DNA of 64,000 bases from Gillisella terrae (lineage in GTDB: Bacteria > Pseudomonadota > Alphaproteobacteria > Rhizobiales > Rhizobiaceae): the NCBI RefSeq assembly GCF_004801395.1, contig NZ_SSOA01000008.1, forward strand, positions 1 to 64,000, read 5' to 3'. The position numbers were made by a program, and so were the translations under genes. Below are positions 32,265 through 40,728 of this stretch, one piece after another. The notes under the pieces were generated by a model. That model was not told the origin of the DNA. It saw only the letters and a program-made list of their open reading frames with translations, and made no database searches. Numbering within the stretch: position 1 is the stretch's first letter; each line of letters starts with the position of its first letter.

Positions 32265-33409
32265 GCAATTCCAAACGCCGCGTTTTATTTTACGTCCAGC
32301 ATTTGTTGGGCATTGGCCATCTGGCACGCGCCAGCCGCATTGCCGATGCGGTGGTTGAAGCAGGCTTTGCGGTCACGCTGGTGACGGGCGGCACACCGGT
32401 CAAAGGCTTTCCGGGGGCAGGGGTGAACCATGTGCAATTGCCAACGGTGTTGGCGGCCACCGGCTTTTCCGGCCTCGTAGACAGTGAGGGTGTGCCGGTT
32501 GACGCTGCCTTTGAGCAAAAACGCACCGCAGTTTTGCTGGAAACCTTTCACACCGTTCAGCCCGATGTGGTGATCATCGAAGCCTTTCCCTTTGGTCGAA
32601 GACAGGTGCGGTTTGAACTTTTGCCTTTGCTGGACACGATCAAAGCGACAACGCCCAAGCCTCTGCTGTTGAGCTCGGTGCGCGATATTTTGCAAGAAAA
32701 CCGAAAACCCGGACGTGATCAGGAAACCGCCGATCTGGTGCTCTCTCATTTTGATGGTGTGCTGGTGCATGGTGATCCCAATTTTGTGAAGCTGGAAGAG
32801 ACGTTTCCTTTGGCCGCAAGCATCCGGGACAGGATTTACTACACTGGTCTGGTGGCGGCACCAAAGCCAGCACCCACCGATGATCAGTTTGATATTGTTG
32901 TCTCTGCGGGTGGCGGTGCCGTGGGGGCGGCGCTGATTGACGCTGCACTGGAAGCGCAAGCGATTTTGGGTGAAGACGACCGCTGGTGCCTGATCACCGG
33001 GCCAAATCTGCCGCAGGCGGATTATGATCGCTTTTCAGCAATGGCCCCGGATGCGGTAACACTCTATCGTTTTCGGCCCGATTTTCCGGCCCTTTTGCCG
33101 GGGGCAAAACTCTCCATTTCGCAAGCCGGTTACAACACCGTTTGTGATCTGTTGCGGGCAAAATGCCCAGCGCTTCTGGTGCCCTTTGCTGCCGGTGGCG
33201 AAACCGAGCAAACGGTGCGCGCCCAAAAGCTTGAAGCGCTTGGACTGGCCAAGGTGATTTTGGAAGACGGCATCAAGGGTGCCGCTATGGCAGAGGCGAT
33301 CACCGCTGCCAAAGCCTTGCAATTTCCCGAAAACCTCACCGTGTCCCTCAATGGTGCCAGTGAGACGGCACGGCTGATCACCGAGCTGCTGGATCAAAGA
33401 CCCAGCTGA
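32261..33409 (+). CDS. MurG-like glycosyltransferase, second copy
   Basis: A 382-aa protein sharing the plan of the gene at 29787: [20 protein letters not shown] at the N-terminus and [20 protein letters not shown] plus [27 protein letters not shown] in the donor domain. The two look like diverged duplicates on either side of a GT4 gene. Its 3' end overlaps the convergent epimerase gene by 16 bp. Confidence 0.82.
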   Translation: MSNSKRRVLFYVQHLLGIGHLARASRIADAVVEAGFAVTLVTGGTPVKGFPGAGVNHVQLPTVLAATGFSGLVDSEGVPVDAAFEQKRTAVLLETFHTVQPDVVIIEAFPFGRRQVRFELLPLLDTIKATTPKPLLLSSVRDILQENRKPGRDQETADLVLSHFDGVLVHGDPNFVKLEETFPLAASIRDRIYYTGLVAAPKPAPTDDQFDIVVSAGGGAVGAALIDAALEAQAILGEDDRWCLITGPNLPQADYDRFSAMAPDAVTLYRFRPDFPALLPGAKLSISQAGYNTVCDLLRAKCPALLVPFAAGGETEQTVRAQKLEALGLAKVILEDGIKGAAMAEAITAAKALQFPENLTVSLNGASETARLITELLDQRPS

Positions 33410-34425
33410 GCATGATGCTCACGATACCATTCGACCGTGGCTCTTACCCCTTGCTCAAGGGTGATCATCGGCTTTTGGCCAGTGAGCGCCACCAAAAGAT
33501 CGGGGCTGGCAAAGGTGCGGGGCACATCGCCCTGCTGCATGGGCAGCATCACGCGCTTGGCGGTCTGACCCATGATGGCTTCCAGCGTTTCAATGAAATC
33601 CATCAGCGCCACGGGCTGGCCCCCGCCAATGTTGATGACGCGAAACGGCGCGTTATGCGAGAGGGTATCCAGGCCTTCCGGTGCGCGCACGCGATTGTCT
33701 TCTGATGGCGCAATAGCAGAGAGGCGGATAATGCTGTCGATCAGATCATCAATATAGGTGAAATCTCGGCTCATCTTGCCTTCACCGTAAATCTCAATGG
33801 CTTCATCGGCCAGCATGGCTTTCATGAACTTGAACAGGGCCATATCCGGGCGGCCCCATGGACCGTAAACGGTGAAAAAGCGAAAAGCGGTGGTCGGCAC
33901 TTTATAGAGATGGGCATAGCTATGGGCCATCAACTCCATGCCCTTTTTGCTGGCCGCATAAAAGGTCATCGGCTCGTCGGCGCGGTCCATTTCGCGAAAC
34001 GGCACTTGTGGGTTGGCACCATAGATCGACGAGGTCGAGGCCAGCATCAAATGGCCGATTTGCAATTGCCGGGCAATTTCAACAATGTTCCACGAGCCAA
34101 TCAGGTTGGAATCCAGATAGGCTTTGGGATTTTCAAGGCTGTAGCGCACGCCTGCTTGCGCCGCCAGATGAATGATGACATCGGGCTTGGCCGCATCGAC
34201 GGCTTTTTCCAAGGCTGCCCGATCTTCCAGCATGGCGGTGACGCCGGTGAAATTGGGAAATTGCGCAAGTCCGGCATTGCGGGCTTCTTTCAGACGCAGG
34301 TTATAATAGGCCGTCATGCCATCATAGCCGGTCACGGTATGCCCGTCTTGCAGAAGACGACGGGCCAGATGAAAGCCAATGAAACCTGCGGTGCCAGTGA
34401 TAAAATAGCGCACGATCAAAACCAT
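33394..34425 (-). CDS. lpsL: UDP-glucuronate 4-epimerase (LpsL-like)
   Basis: A 343-aa short-chain dehydrogenase/epimerase. It has the Rossmann motif [17 protein letters not shown], the Ser in STSSIYG and the catalytic YAASKKG (Tyr and Lys). The opening [14 protein letters not shown] is that of rhizobial LpsL, which makes UDP-galacturonate from UDP-glucuronate for lipopolysaccharide core. LpsL starts at that Arg, so the GTG at 34413 may be the true start rather than the ATG at 34425; neither has a good ribosome-binding site. It converges on the glycosyltransferase operon, so both uses are possible: general LPS or the neighbouring glycan. Confidence 0.85.
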   Translation of the reverse strand: MVLIVRYFITGTAGFIGFHLARRLLQDGHTVTGYDGMTAYYNLRLKEARNAGLAQFPNFTGVTAMLEDRAALEKAVDAAKPDVIIHLAAQAGVRYSLENPKAYLDSNLIGSWNIVEIARQLQIGHLMLASTSSIYGANPQVPFREMDRADEPMTFYAASKKGMELMAHSYAHLYKVPTTAFRFFTVYGPWGRPDMALFKFMKAMLADEAIEIYGEGKMSRDFTYIDDLIDSIIRLSAIAPSEDNRVRAPEGLDTLSHNAPFRVINIGGGQPVALMDFIETLEAIMGQTAKRVMLPMQQGDVPRTFASPDLLVALTGQKPMITLEQGVRATVEWYREHHAQLGL

Positions 34426-34496
34426 ATTGCTGGGGCGTAAAGCCCGGAATGACAGACTGCCGACGGCTGCATAGTGCAGTGTGACCTGATTGCCTG

Positions 34497-34597
34497 CTGC
34501 ATAATTCCTTAAATCGGAATCGATTCAAGGAATTATGCAGCACATTAAAAATGTTACAGCGTCCTTCCTGCGCCATATATGGCGCATGTCGCTGTTG
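34497..34597. repeat. Mosaic palindromic repeat (RIME-like), full copy
   Basis: Two palindromes: CTGCATAATTCCTTAAATCG with its complement (34497-34540), a 15-bp spacer, and ACAGCG...GCGCCATATATGGCGC...CGCTGT (34556-34595). Same modules in the opposite order from 37515-37616. Rhizobial intergenic mosaic elements (RIME) have the same two-palindrome layout. Confidence 0.8.
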
Positions 34598-34650
34598 TGG
34601 CTGACGTTTAACAAAGGGTTGGGCCATCAAGTCAAGCGATTGGTGGAGAA

Positions 34651-34730
34651 AAGCGACAGGCTTTCGCTCTTTCTTTTTTCGCATGTAGATTATTGTTTTA
34701 TCGAGGACAATAAAACGCGACATGCTTTAT
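34651..34730 (+). repeat. Conserved two-hairpin repeat, copy A (possible RNA)
   Basis: An AGCGA/TCGCT hairpin with a T-rich tail, followed by a second hairpin GTTTTAT/ATAAAAC inside an outer GCATG/CATGC pair. The stretch 34659-34685 is identical over 27 bases to 38084-38110, and the next 45 bases align without gaps. No open frame is shared. Confidence 0.5.
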
Positions 34731-34737
34731 TGATGAA

Positions 34738-34768
34738 AATAAAAAACCGGCGCAATTTTGCGCCGGTT
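34738..34768 (-). terminator. Terminator of the chemoreceptor gene
   Basis: Perfect 11-bp stem (34745-34755 with 34758-34768), AACCGGCGCAA and complement, followed on the minus strand by a T-rich run. It lies 29 bp after the chemoreceptor stop codon. Confidence 0.85.
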
Positions 34769-34796
34769 CCGTATTTCGCTGTGATGCTGTCGTCGT

Positions 34797-37331
34797 TCAC
34801 GCCGCGTGGGCGGTCGTTGCACGGTGGGTTTGCTCGCTCCCCAGTTTGAACTGGTTGATCAAGGCCATCAGTGAATCGGCCTCGTCCGCCAATTGCCGGG
34901 TCGCGGCATTGGTTTCTTCCACCATGGCGGCATTGCGCTGGGTCATCTGGTCCATGCCATTGACGGCGGAGTTGACCTCGCCAAGAGCGGTGGATTGGTC
35001 GCGACTCGCCACGGCAATGGCTTCGACCCTTTCAGAAACAGTGACGATTTTGGTGGAGATTTCCGACAGCACCACGCCTGTACGCTGCACCAGTTCGGCG
35101 CCTGATGCGACTTCCGTGCTTGAGGCCGTGATCAATCCCTTGATCTGCTGGGCGGCACCAGCAGAGCGCTGGGCCAGTTCGCGCACTTCCTGTGCCACCA
35201 CGGCAAAGCCGCGACCAGCCTCGCCAGCGCGTGCGGCTTCAATGCCCGCGTTCAAGGCCAGAAGATTGGTCTGAAAGGCAATTTCATCGATGACATCGAT
35301 AATCTGCACAATCTGACCAGAAGCGGTTTCGATCCGCCCCATTGCGTCGATAGCGCTGGCGACAACATTGGAGGAGGTGTCGGCGGCACTCTTGGTTTCA
35401 GCCACAATGGTATTGGCTTCGTGGGCCTGTTCTGCCGAAAGCTTTACTGTTGTGGTGATTTCTTCCACGGCGGCTGCGGTCTGCTCCAGCGATGCGGCCT
35501 GCTGTTCGGTTCGTTTGGCCAGTTCATCCGCGGCAGCACTCATTTCACCGGCATTGCGCTGAATGGAATAGGTGTTGGAGCGGATCTGGCGCATGGTGTT
35601 TTGCAGATGCTCCAGAGAGGTGTTGAAGTCGGTCCGCAGTTGCTCAAGGCGACCGGTGAAAGGCGTATCAATGGTCGAAGAAATGTCTCCTTGCGCAAGG
35701 CGTCCAAGTCCAGAGGCCAGCGCATTGACAGCAAACTCAATCTGCCTATCCGTCTCCTGCTTTTCGAGATCGCGCAATTTGCGCTGCTCTTCCGCCTGAC
35801 CGCGTTCTGCTTCGCTGCGATGTTCGATTTCAATTTTTGACAGCGCATTTTGCTTGAACACGCCAAGGGCGCGGGCCATTTCACCAATTTCGTCAACGCG
35901 GGTTTCTCCGCTGATCTTGGTTTCCAGCATACCATCGGCAAGGCGGCGCATGGCGGCGGTAATCTGCCCGATCGGGCCTTTGAAGGTTATCACAAGCCCG
36001 ATGCCCGCAAAAATCGAGATGATAATTCCCAGCGTCATCGCGCCAATGGAGATGGAATTGACATCGCGGCGCTCTGCGTTGGCGTTGTTTTTCTGCACCT
36101 GCGCAAAGGCGGTCAATTGCTCCCAGATTTTATCGAGGTCATCATTGGCCTTGCCAAAACTCTTCTGACGCTCGCTGCGGATTTTGACCAGATCAGGGCT
36201 TGCGTTTTCCATCAGGTCGATGGCGTTGCTCACCTGTGTCTGTAGGGCTTCAAAAAAGTCGAGGGAGCCTGCGCTTCCTGCCAGCGTGGAGATATTGCTG
36301 CGGACGCCAATAAACTCGTCCTGGAGGTGCCTGAGGTTTTCTTCGGTCGGAGCGAGCATGAAGCTCGCGGCCATGATTTGGGTGGAATAGATGGAATTGA
36401 CCAGATGACGTCCATCTTCCTGCACGGATTGCGCCAGAGACAGGGGCTGATCCAACTCACCAAACCGCTTTGTGGCGTCCTTCATTTTCTGCTGGGCGGC
36501 AAGACCGAGATAGGCGGACAATTGCACGAAATTGCGCAGCTTGGTTGCCATGGCATCGGCGGCTTCCGGTGATTTGTCGGTTGCTTTCACCATCTCATCC
36601 AACTGGACCAAAATAGTGCCGATGGTTTTTGCTGCCGACTTGTTTTTTTCCGGCAAGGCCATTTCCAGAAGATTGCGACGAAGGTTCATCTCTTTGAGAT
36701 TTTTGGCAATCAGAGCAAATTTTTCTTCCGGGGTCGCAAGTTTGCCGAAACTGCGGTTGATATCGCCCAAAAATGTGCTTGTTTGTTCAATGGTGTCGGC
36801 ATCGCGCAAAAGCTGCTTTGCGGCCCTGTCATCGCGCTGAATCGAGCTGGAGATGTCGCGCATGTGGTCGCTCAGGGTGGTTTGTGCCTGTACGATTTCA
36901 CTGATGCCCTTTTTCATCTCCTCCGTCAGGCCCTCTTCCTTCTGGTGCAAAGACCAAAGCGTGCCAATCTGCGCCGAGACGCCATCGACCATGGTGATGG
37001 CCTGTTGCAGTTGATCGCGTCCTTCGGCGTCATCTGCCAATTGTTGCTGAGTTGTTTTCAGCATCTCCTGGGTTTTTGACAAATTGCCTGAAACAGCATC
37101 ACGGGTTTGCACGGAGGCTTTGCCCAGAAATTTATCCATGGAGGCCGAGACATCGCGAAAGCCGCTCAGCGATTGCAGCACGCTGTTGGAAATCTCCATA
37201 CGGCCTTGAAGCAGGCCGGATGCGTAAAGGCCCGTAAAGCCGACGGCGCTGATGCTGAGAACAAAAGGCAGAATAAAGATCAGGACTTTGGTCTGGATAC
37301 GGAAACGTGACAACAATCGATCAACAAACAT
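34797..37331 (-). CDS. Methyl-accepting chemotaxis protein
   Basis: An 844-aa chemoreceptor. TM1 at about 14-36, a very long periplasmic helical region (about 40-425), TM2 at about 427-450, a HAMP domain (about 451-505), a second HAMP-like or linker segment (about 530-590) and the MCP signalling domain with the hairpin tip [33 protein letters not shown]. The periplasmic part, near 390 residues, is longer than the classical 150-aa four-helix bundle, and resembles the HBM/PilJ-like bimodular type; the ligand is unknown. The ATG at 37331 has GGAGGGG ten bases upstream. No C-terminal pentapeptide for CheR tethering is seen. It stands alone, flanked by repeats on both sides. Confidence 0.92.
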   Translation of the reverse strand: MFVDRLLSRFRIQTKVLIFILPFVLSISAVGFTGLYASGLLQGRMEISNSVLQSLSGFRDVSASMDKFLGKASVQTRDAVSGNLSKTQEMLKTTQQQLADDAEGRDQLQQAITMVDGVSAQIGTLWSLHQKEEGLTEEMKKGISEIVQAQTTLSDHMRDISSSIQRDDRAAKQLLRDADTIEQTSTFLGDINRSFGKLATPEEKFALIAKNLKEMNLRRNLLEMALPEKNKSAAKTIGTILVQLDEMVKATDKSPEAADAMATKLRNFVQLSAYLGLAAQQKMKDATKRFGELDQPLSLAQSVQEDGRHLVNSIYSTQIMAASFMLAPTEENLRHLQDEFIGVRSNISTLAGSAGSLDFFEALQTQVSNAIDLMENASPDLVKIRSERQKSFGKANDDLDKIWEQLTAFAQVQKNNANAERRDVNSISIGAMTLGIIISIFAGIGLVITFKGPIGQITAAMRRLADGMLETKISGETRVDEIGEMARALGVFKQNALSKIEIEHRSEAERGQAEEQRKLRDLEKQETDRQIEFAVNALASGLGRLAQGDISSTIDTPFTGRLEQLRTDFNTSLEHLQNTMRQIRSNTYSIQRNAGEMSAAADELAKRTEQQAASLEQTAAAVEEITTTVKLSAEQAHEANTIVAETKSAADTSSNVVASAIDAMGRIETASGQIVQIIDVIDEIAFQTNLLALNAGIEAARAGEAGRGFAVVAQEVRELAQRSAGAAQQIKGLITASSTEVASGAELVQRTGVVLSEISTKIVTVSERVEAIAVASRDQSTALGEVNSAVNGMDQMTQRNAAMVEETNAATRQLADEADSLMALINQFKLGSEQTHRATTAHAA

Positions 37332-37514
37332 CGCTTCTAGGCCCCTCCAAAAGCCACGGCACCAAAGCCGAAATACCATTATGCCGGATCATTGCCTGAT
37401 CACGACACGTTTTGAAAACCACCACGTTGCTACCTCACCCTTCAATCAATGCCTGAGCAAACCGCTTTATCGCAATAATCGAAAGGCTTGAGTGGTCTTC
37501 AACAGGTATCCTGA

Positions 37515-37616
37515 TTACAGCGCCGTGCGCCATTTATGGCGCATAAAGGTTCGCTGTAACACTTTAAATCTACTGCATAATTCCTCAAATCGATTCCGAT
37601 TTAAGGAATTATGCAG
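37515..37616. repeat. Mosaic palindromic repeat (RIME-like), full copy
   Basis: ACAGCG...GCGCCATTTATGGCGC...CGCTGTAAC (37517-37560), a short linker and the CTGCATAATTCC...GGAATTATGCAG palindrome (37573-37616). Same modules as 34497-34597, in reverse orientation. Confidence 0.8.
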
Positions 37617-37893
37617 TAATCTACCGCGGCACCCATTTGGTAAAACAGGCTAAATACGGTAACGCTCCCATTTCGCTGCATGATGTCTTGAACCCACATG
37701 GTTTCGAGACCTTATGCAGCCATCAGTCCGCGGAACAATCATTGTGCCCGGCGCTGCTGCTTGGCTTACATCATTGCCACACTAAAATTTAGGGTATTTA
37801 TATTAAGATAGGTTTAAATCCCTTGCGGTTCAGGGCATCTCACAGGATGGCAAGTTTTTGCTTACGCTTGCCTGGCCATGAAGCACTGTAAAT
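37617..37893. other. Intergenic stretch without recognisable feature
   Basis: I find no gene, RNA or clear repeat in these 277 bases. It is part of a 1.3-kb gene-free region between the chemoreceptor and pbpC that is otherwise made of repeats. It may be an old gene that has decayed beyond recognition. Confidence 0.4.
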
Positions 37894-38013
37894 TTTACAG
37901 CGCCTCTCACTCTATATGGCCGATATATGGCGCACAAAGGCTCAAAGTAACGCATTTAATCTGCTGCATAATTTTCACCTTAAACCGATTCTGATTTAAA
38001 GAATTATGCAGCA
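37894..38013. repeat. Mosaic palindromic repeat (RIME-like), diverged copy
   Basis: The order is the same as in 37515-37616: TTTACAGCG...GCCGATATATGGCGC...AAAGTAACG, then CTGCATAATT...GAATTATGCAG. Arms are less perfect, suggesting an older insertion. Confidence 0.7.
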
Positions 38014-38077
38014 GGTTCGGCTGGTTCTATCTGAACCTGAGAGACCCTAAATCCCGTGGTCATGAATGGTATTTACT

Positions 38078-38154
38078 GCGAGCGGCTTTCGCTCTTTCTT
38101 TTTTCGCATGGACGTTCTCGTTTTACTGAGGACAATAGAACCCGATACGCTTTA
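38078..38154 (+). repeat. Conserved two-hairpin repeat, copy B (possible RNA)
   Basis: GAGCG/CGCTC hairpin with a long T-rich tail, then a hairpin GTTTTA/TAGAAC in which one A-T pair of copy A is replaced by a T-G wobble. The loop GAGGACAAT is unchanged between the copies. See 34651-34730. Confidence 0.5.
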
Positions 38155-38244
38155 TACAAAGGCTCGAACATGCGAGAGCATCCTCGCCTTGAAGACATTG
38201 CAAATATCTCAAATGCATCAGACGCTTGAGATGTTTGCAAAAGG

Positions 38245-38279
38245 AATACCAAAAGTCATTTTCAATGACTTTTGGTATT
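38245..38279. repeat. Perfect 16-bp-arm palindrome
   Basis: AATACCAAAAGTCATT (38245-38260) and its exact complement (38264-38279) with a TTC loop. It is too long and too perfect for a simple operator, and has no T-run. It could be a mobile palindrome, a cruciform site or a strong RNA hairpin. Confidence 0.75.
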
Positions 38280-38341
38280 AGAGTTTGTCAGGGAAAAGTG
38301 GAATCCGGTTTTCCCGAATAGACAAACGAAAACAAGGGAAT

Positions 38342-38644
38342 CTAGAGTCTGTCAGGTTCAATCTCATAGTACACGACGCAAAGGCCTTTATGTGCCGTTT
38401 ACCCCCCTCTGGCTTGCCAGCCATCTCCCCCACAAGGAGGGAGATCGGATAGGCGCTCCCGCTCGTTTTTAACAATGAACCTGTGATCTCCGACACATAG
38501 GACGTATGCTGTTGAGCAATAGGGCTGCTTTTGTCGATCTCCCTCCTTGTGGGGGAGATGCCCGGCAGGGCAGAGGGGGGTGAGCTATACGGTAAAACGT
38601 GTGCGTCGTGTACTCTGGTTCAATTTGAACCTGACAGACTCTAG
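38342..38644. repeat. MITE-like element with long inverted repeats
   Basis: The outermost 20 bases, CTAGAGTCTGTCAGGTTCAA, are exactly inverted at the two ends (38342-38361 and 38625-38644). The arms continue for over 100 bp (GTACACGACGCA, CCCCCCTCTG, CATCTCCCCCACAAGGAGGGAGATCG and complements) around a centre of roughly 75 bp. No open frame. The right end supplies the TAG stop codon of pbpC (38641-38643). CTAG at both ends may be the target or part of the terminus. Confidence 0.75.
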
Positions 38645-40728
38645 CGCACGAAAACGCCTACGCTTGCGGTTCGGCCCAAAGCATCAATCACTGTCAAGGT
38701 CGAATAGCCGCTGCCCTTTGGCATCCAATTGGTGTTGCGGGTGCGCACAAGATCCGGCAGGGGCTGGCCATTGGCAAGCCAGCGGAAGGGCGCACGGCCT
38801 GCCTGCAATTTTAGCGCCAATGGCAAGGCCTGTCCGTCCTGATCTTTGCCCAGCTCCACATGGGAGCCTTCGGGCGGATAGACAATCACCGGGGCTTTTT
38901 CGCCAGCCCGCAGGCTGACCAATCCGTTGTTTTCTCTTGAAAACCGTTTCAGCCCGGCAGGCAAATCGGACTGTCTGGGGCGTTGGGTGCCGGAAAGTGC
39001 GGCGGGCAATGCGGCGTGTGCAATGCCGGACCTTGCGAAGGCCTGAAACAAAATGGGCGCGGCGGTGCCATAGCCGCTGAGGCCGGGAATGGCGCTGTTA
39101 TCGGGCCTTCCGACCCACACGCCAATCACGGTGCGGCCGTCATAGCCAATCGACCAGCCATCACGATAACCATAACTGGTGCCGGTTTTATAGGCGATAC
39201 GCTCTCTGGGGCTGCCAAGTGGTGGTGCGACGCCTGCGAGAATATCGGTGATGCTGGATGCGGCAGCCTTATCAAGCAATGGCTCTGGTTCAGGCGTATT
39301 GACACGCGAGGGCGTGCAGTTTCTCAGGCGTATGCTGCTGCCGTTGCGCGCCAGTGCGGTGTAGAGTGCCATCAGGTCTTTCAGCGTCGTGCCAGCCCCG
39401 CCAAGCGCCAGCGCCAGCCCCGGCGTTTCCTGCGACGGCAACTGGATTTTAATATTGGCTTTGCGCATCCGCGACAGCATCTGCGATGGACCAACCGCAT
39501 TGAGCAGACGCACAGCGGGGACATTGAGCGACAGTTGCAACGCCTGCCGCACCGTGACATCGCCTTGATAGGTCATGTCAAAGTTTTTGGGTCGGTAGCC
39601 GTAGAAATCAGCAGGCCGATCTTCGATCATGGTTTCTTGGGCAATCATTCCCTGCTCAAACGCCAAGCCATAGATCAGCGGCTTGAGAGTGGAACCGGGG
39701 GAGCGTTCAGAATTTGTCATATCAATCCAGCCGGAGCGGCTGGCATCGAGATAATTGGCTGAACCGACATGGGCCAGAATCTCGCCGGTCTGGCTATCGG
39801 CCACCATGATAGCCACCGACACTTTCGGCGGAAGCCGCTGGGCCGCCTCTTGCGCCACGGTTTCCATGGCGACTTGAACGCTTTTGCGCAAAGTGGTGGG
39901 ATAGAGATAGCTCTCTGGCCGCTTCCGCCGCTTTTCTTCCGCCAGATTGGCGGCCAGCAAGGGCAGTTCCAGACGGCGTCTCGGCAGGTGTGCGGCGCTT
40001 GCCTGTGTCCGATCAACGATGGAGACAATGCCTGCCGTTTCCATGCGCGCCAAGACGCGTTCACGGGCGTGAAGGGCGTTGTCGGCATAGCGGTCAGGCC
40101 TGCGGCGCTCCGGCAATTGGGGCAAGGCCACCAAAAGAGCGGCCTCGGCGGGTGTCAGATGTTTTGGCTCTTTGTTGAAATAGGCAAGGCTTGCCGCCCG
40201 CACCCCTTCCAGATTGCCGCCATAAGGCGCGTGGGTGAGGTAAAGATCAAGAATTTCTGCCTTGCTCAAGCGGCGTTCAATTTGCACAGCCCGCGCCATT
40301 TGCAGCAATTTCTGCGAAAAAGAGCGGGCTTTTCGCGGCTCGATCAGCCGTGCCACCTGCATGGAAAGGGTCGAAGCACCCGACACGATCCGGCCATGGC
40401 GGATCAATTGATAGGCCGCCCGCCCAATCGCCCAGGGATCGAGGCCCGAATGCTGATAGAAACGATGATCCTCATAGGCAATCACCATGCGGATCAACAG
40501 TGGATCGACATCGCTTGCTGTGGTTTTCAGCCGCCAGCGGCCTTCCGGCGTGGTGAAGGCGCGCAGCAATTGCCCATCGCGATCCTGCATCTCTGCCGAG
40601 TTCGCACCAATGCTGTCCAGCGGCGGAGGAAAGGCGCGATCAAGCCAGTTGAGCGCCAACCAGCTTGCTCCAGTCATCACCAGAACAACCAGTCCAACGA
40701 CACCTATGATCCGACCACGCCGCCTCAC
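38641..40728 (-). CDS. pbpC: Penicillin-binding protein 1C (bifunctional peptidoglycan glycosyltransferase/transpeptidase)
   Basis: A 695-aa protein with an N-terminal membrane anchor (8-27), a GT51 transglycosylase domain with the catalytic Glu86 in YEDHRFYQHSG, a transpeptidase domain with the nucleophile motif SPGSTLKP and the KTGTSYGYRDGW box, and the C-terminal PBP_C domain. It builds or repairs periplasmic peptidoglycan. The GTG start overlaps the stop of the macroglobulin gene by 4 bp, the standard pbpC-yfhM pairing. Its last codon and stop abut the right end of the element at 38342-38644, so the natural C-terminus may have been trimmed or replaced. Confidence 0.93.
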   Translation of the reverse strand: MRRRGRIIGVVGLVVLVMTGASWLALNWLDRAFPPPLDSIGANSAEMQDRDGQLLRAFTTPEGRWRLKTTASDVDPLLIRMVIAYEDHRFYQHSGLDPWAIGRAAYQLIRHGRIVSGASTLSMQVARLIEPRKARSFSQKLLQMARAVQIERRLSKAEILDLYLTHAPYGGNLEGVRAASLAYFNKEPKHLTPAEAALLVALPQLPERRRPDRYADNALHARERVLARMETAGIVSIVDRTQASAAHLPRRRLELPLLAANLAEEKRRKRPESYLYPTTLRKSVQVAMETVAQEAAQRLPPKVSVAIMVADSQTGEILAHVGSANYLDASRSGWIDMTNSERSPGSTLKPLIYGLAFEQGMIAQETMIEDRPADFYGYRPKNFDMTYQGDVTVRQALQLSLNVPAVRLLNAVGPSQMLSRMRKANIKIQLPSQETPGLALALGGAGTTLKDLMALYTALARNGSSIRLRNCTPSRVNTPEPEPLLDKAAASSITDILAGVAPPLGSPRERIAYKTGTSYGYRDGWSIGYDGRTVIGVWVGRPDNSAIPGLSGYGTAAPILFQAFARSGIAHAALPAALSGTQRPRQSDLPAGLKRFSRENNGLVSLRAGEKAPVIVYPPEGSHVELGKDQDGQALPLALKLQAGRAPFRWLANGQPLPDLVRTRNTNWMPKGSGYSTLTVIDALGRTASVGVFVR

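Noticed and set aside
29787-33409. MurG (peptidoglycan lipid II synthesis)
   Set aside because: The two proteins share the GT28-like donor loop only, and no mur/fts genes surround them. True murG lies in the division cluster in this group.
38066-38281. 71-codon open frame in the gene-free region
   Set aside because: It runs through the duplicated hairpin element and the 35-bp palindrome, and copy A of the element does not preserve the frame.
37515-38644. CRISPR array
   Set aside because: The repeats are palindromic modules of differing length and irregular spacing, with no spacer-repeat periodicity and no cas genes.
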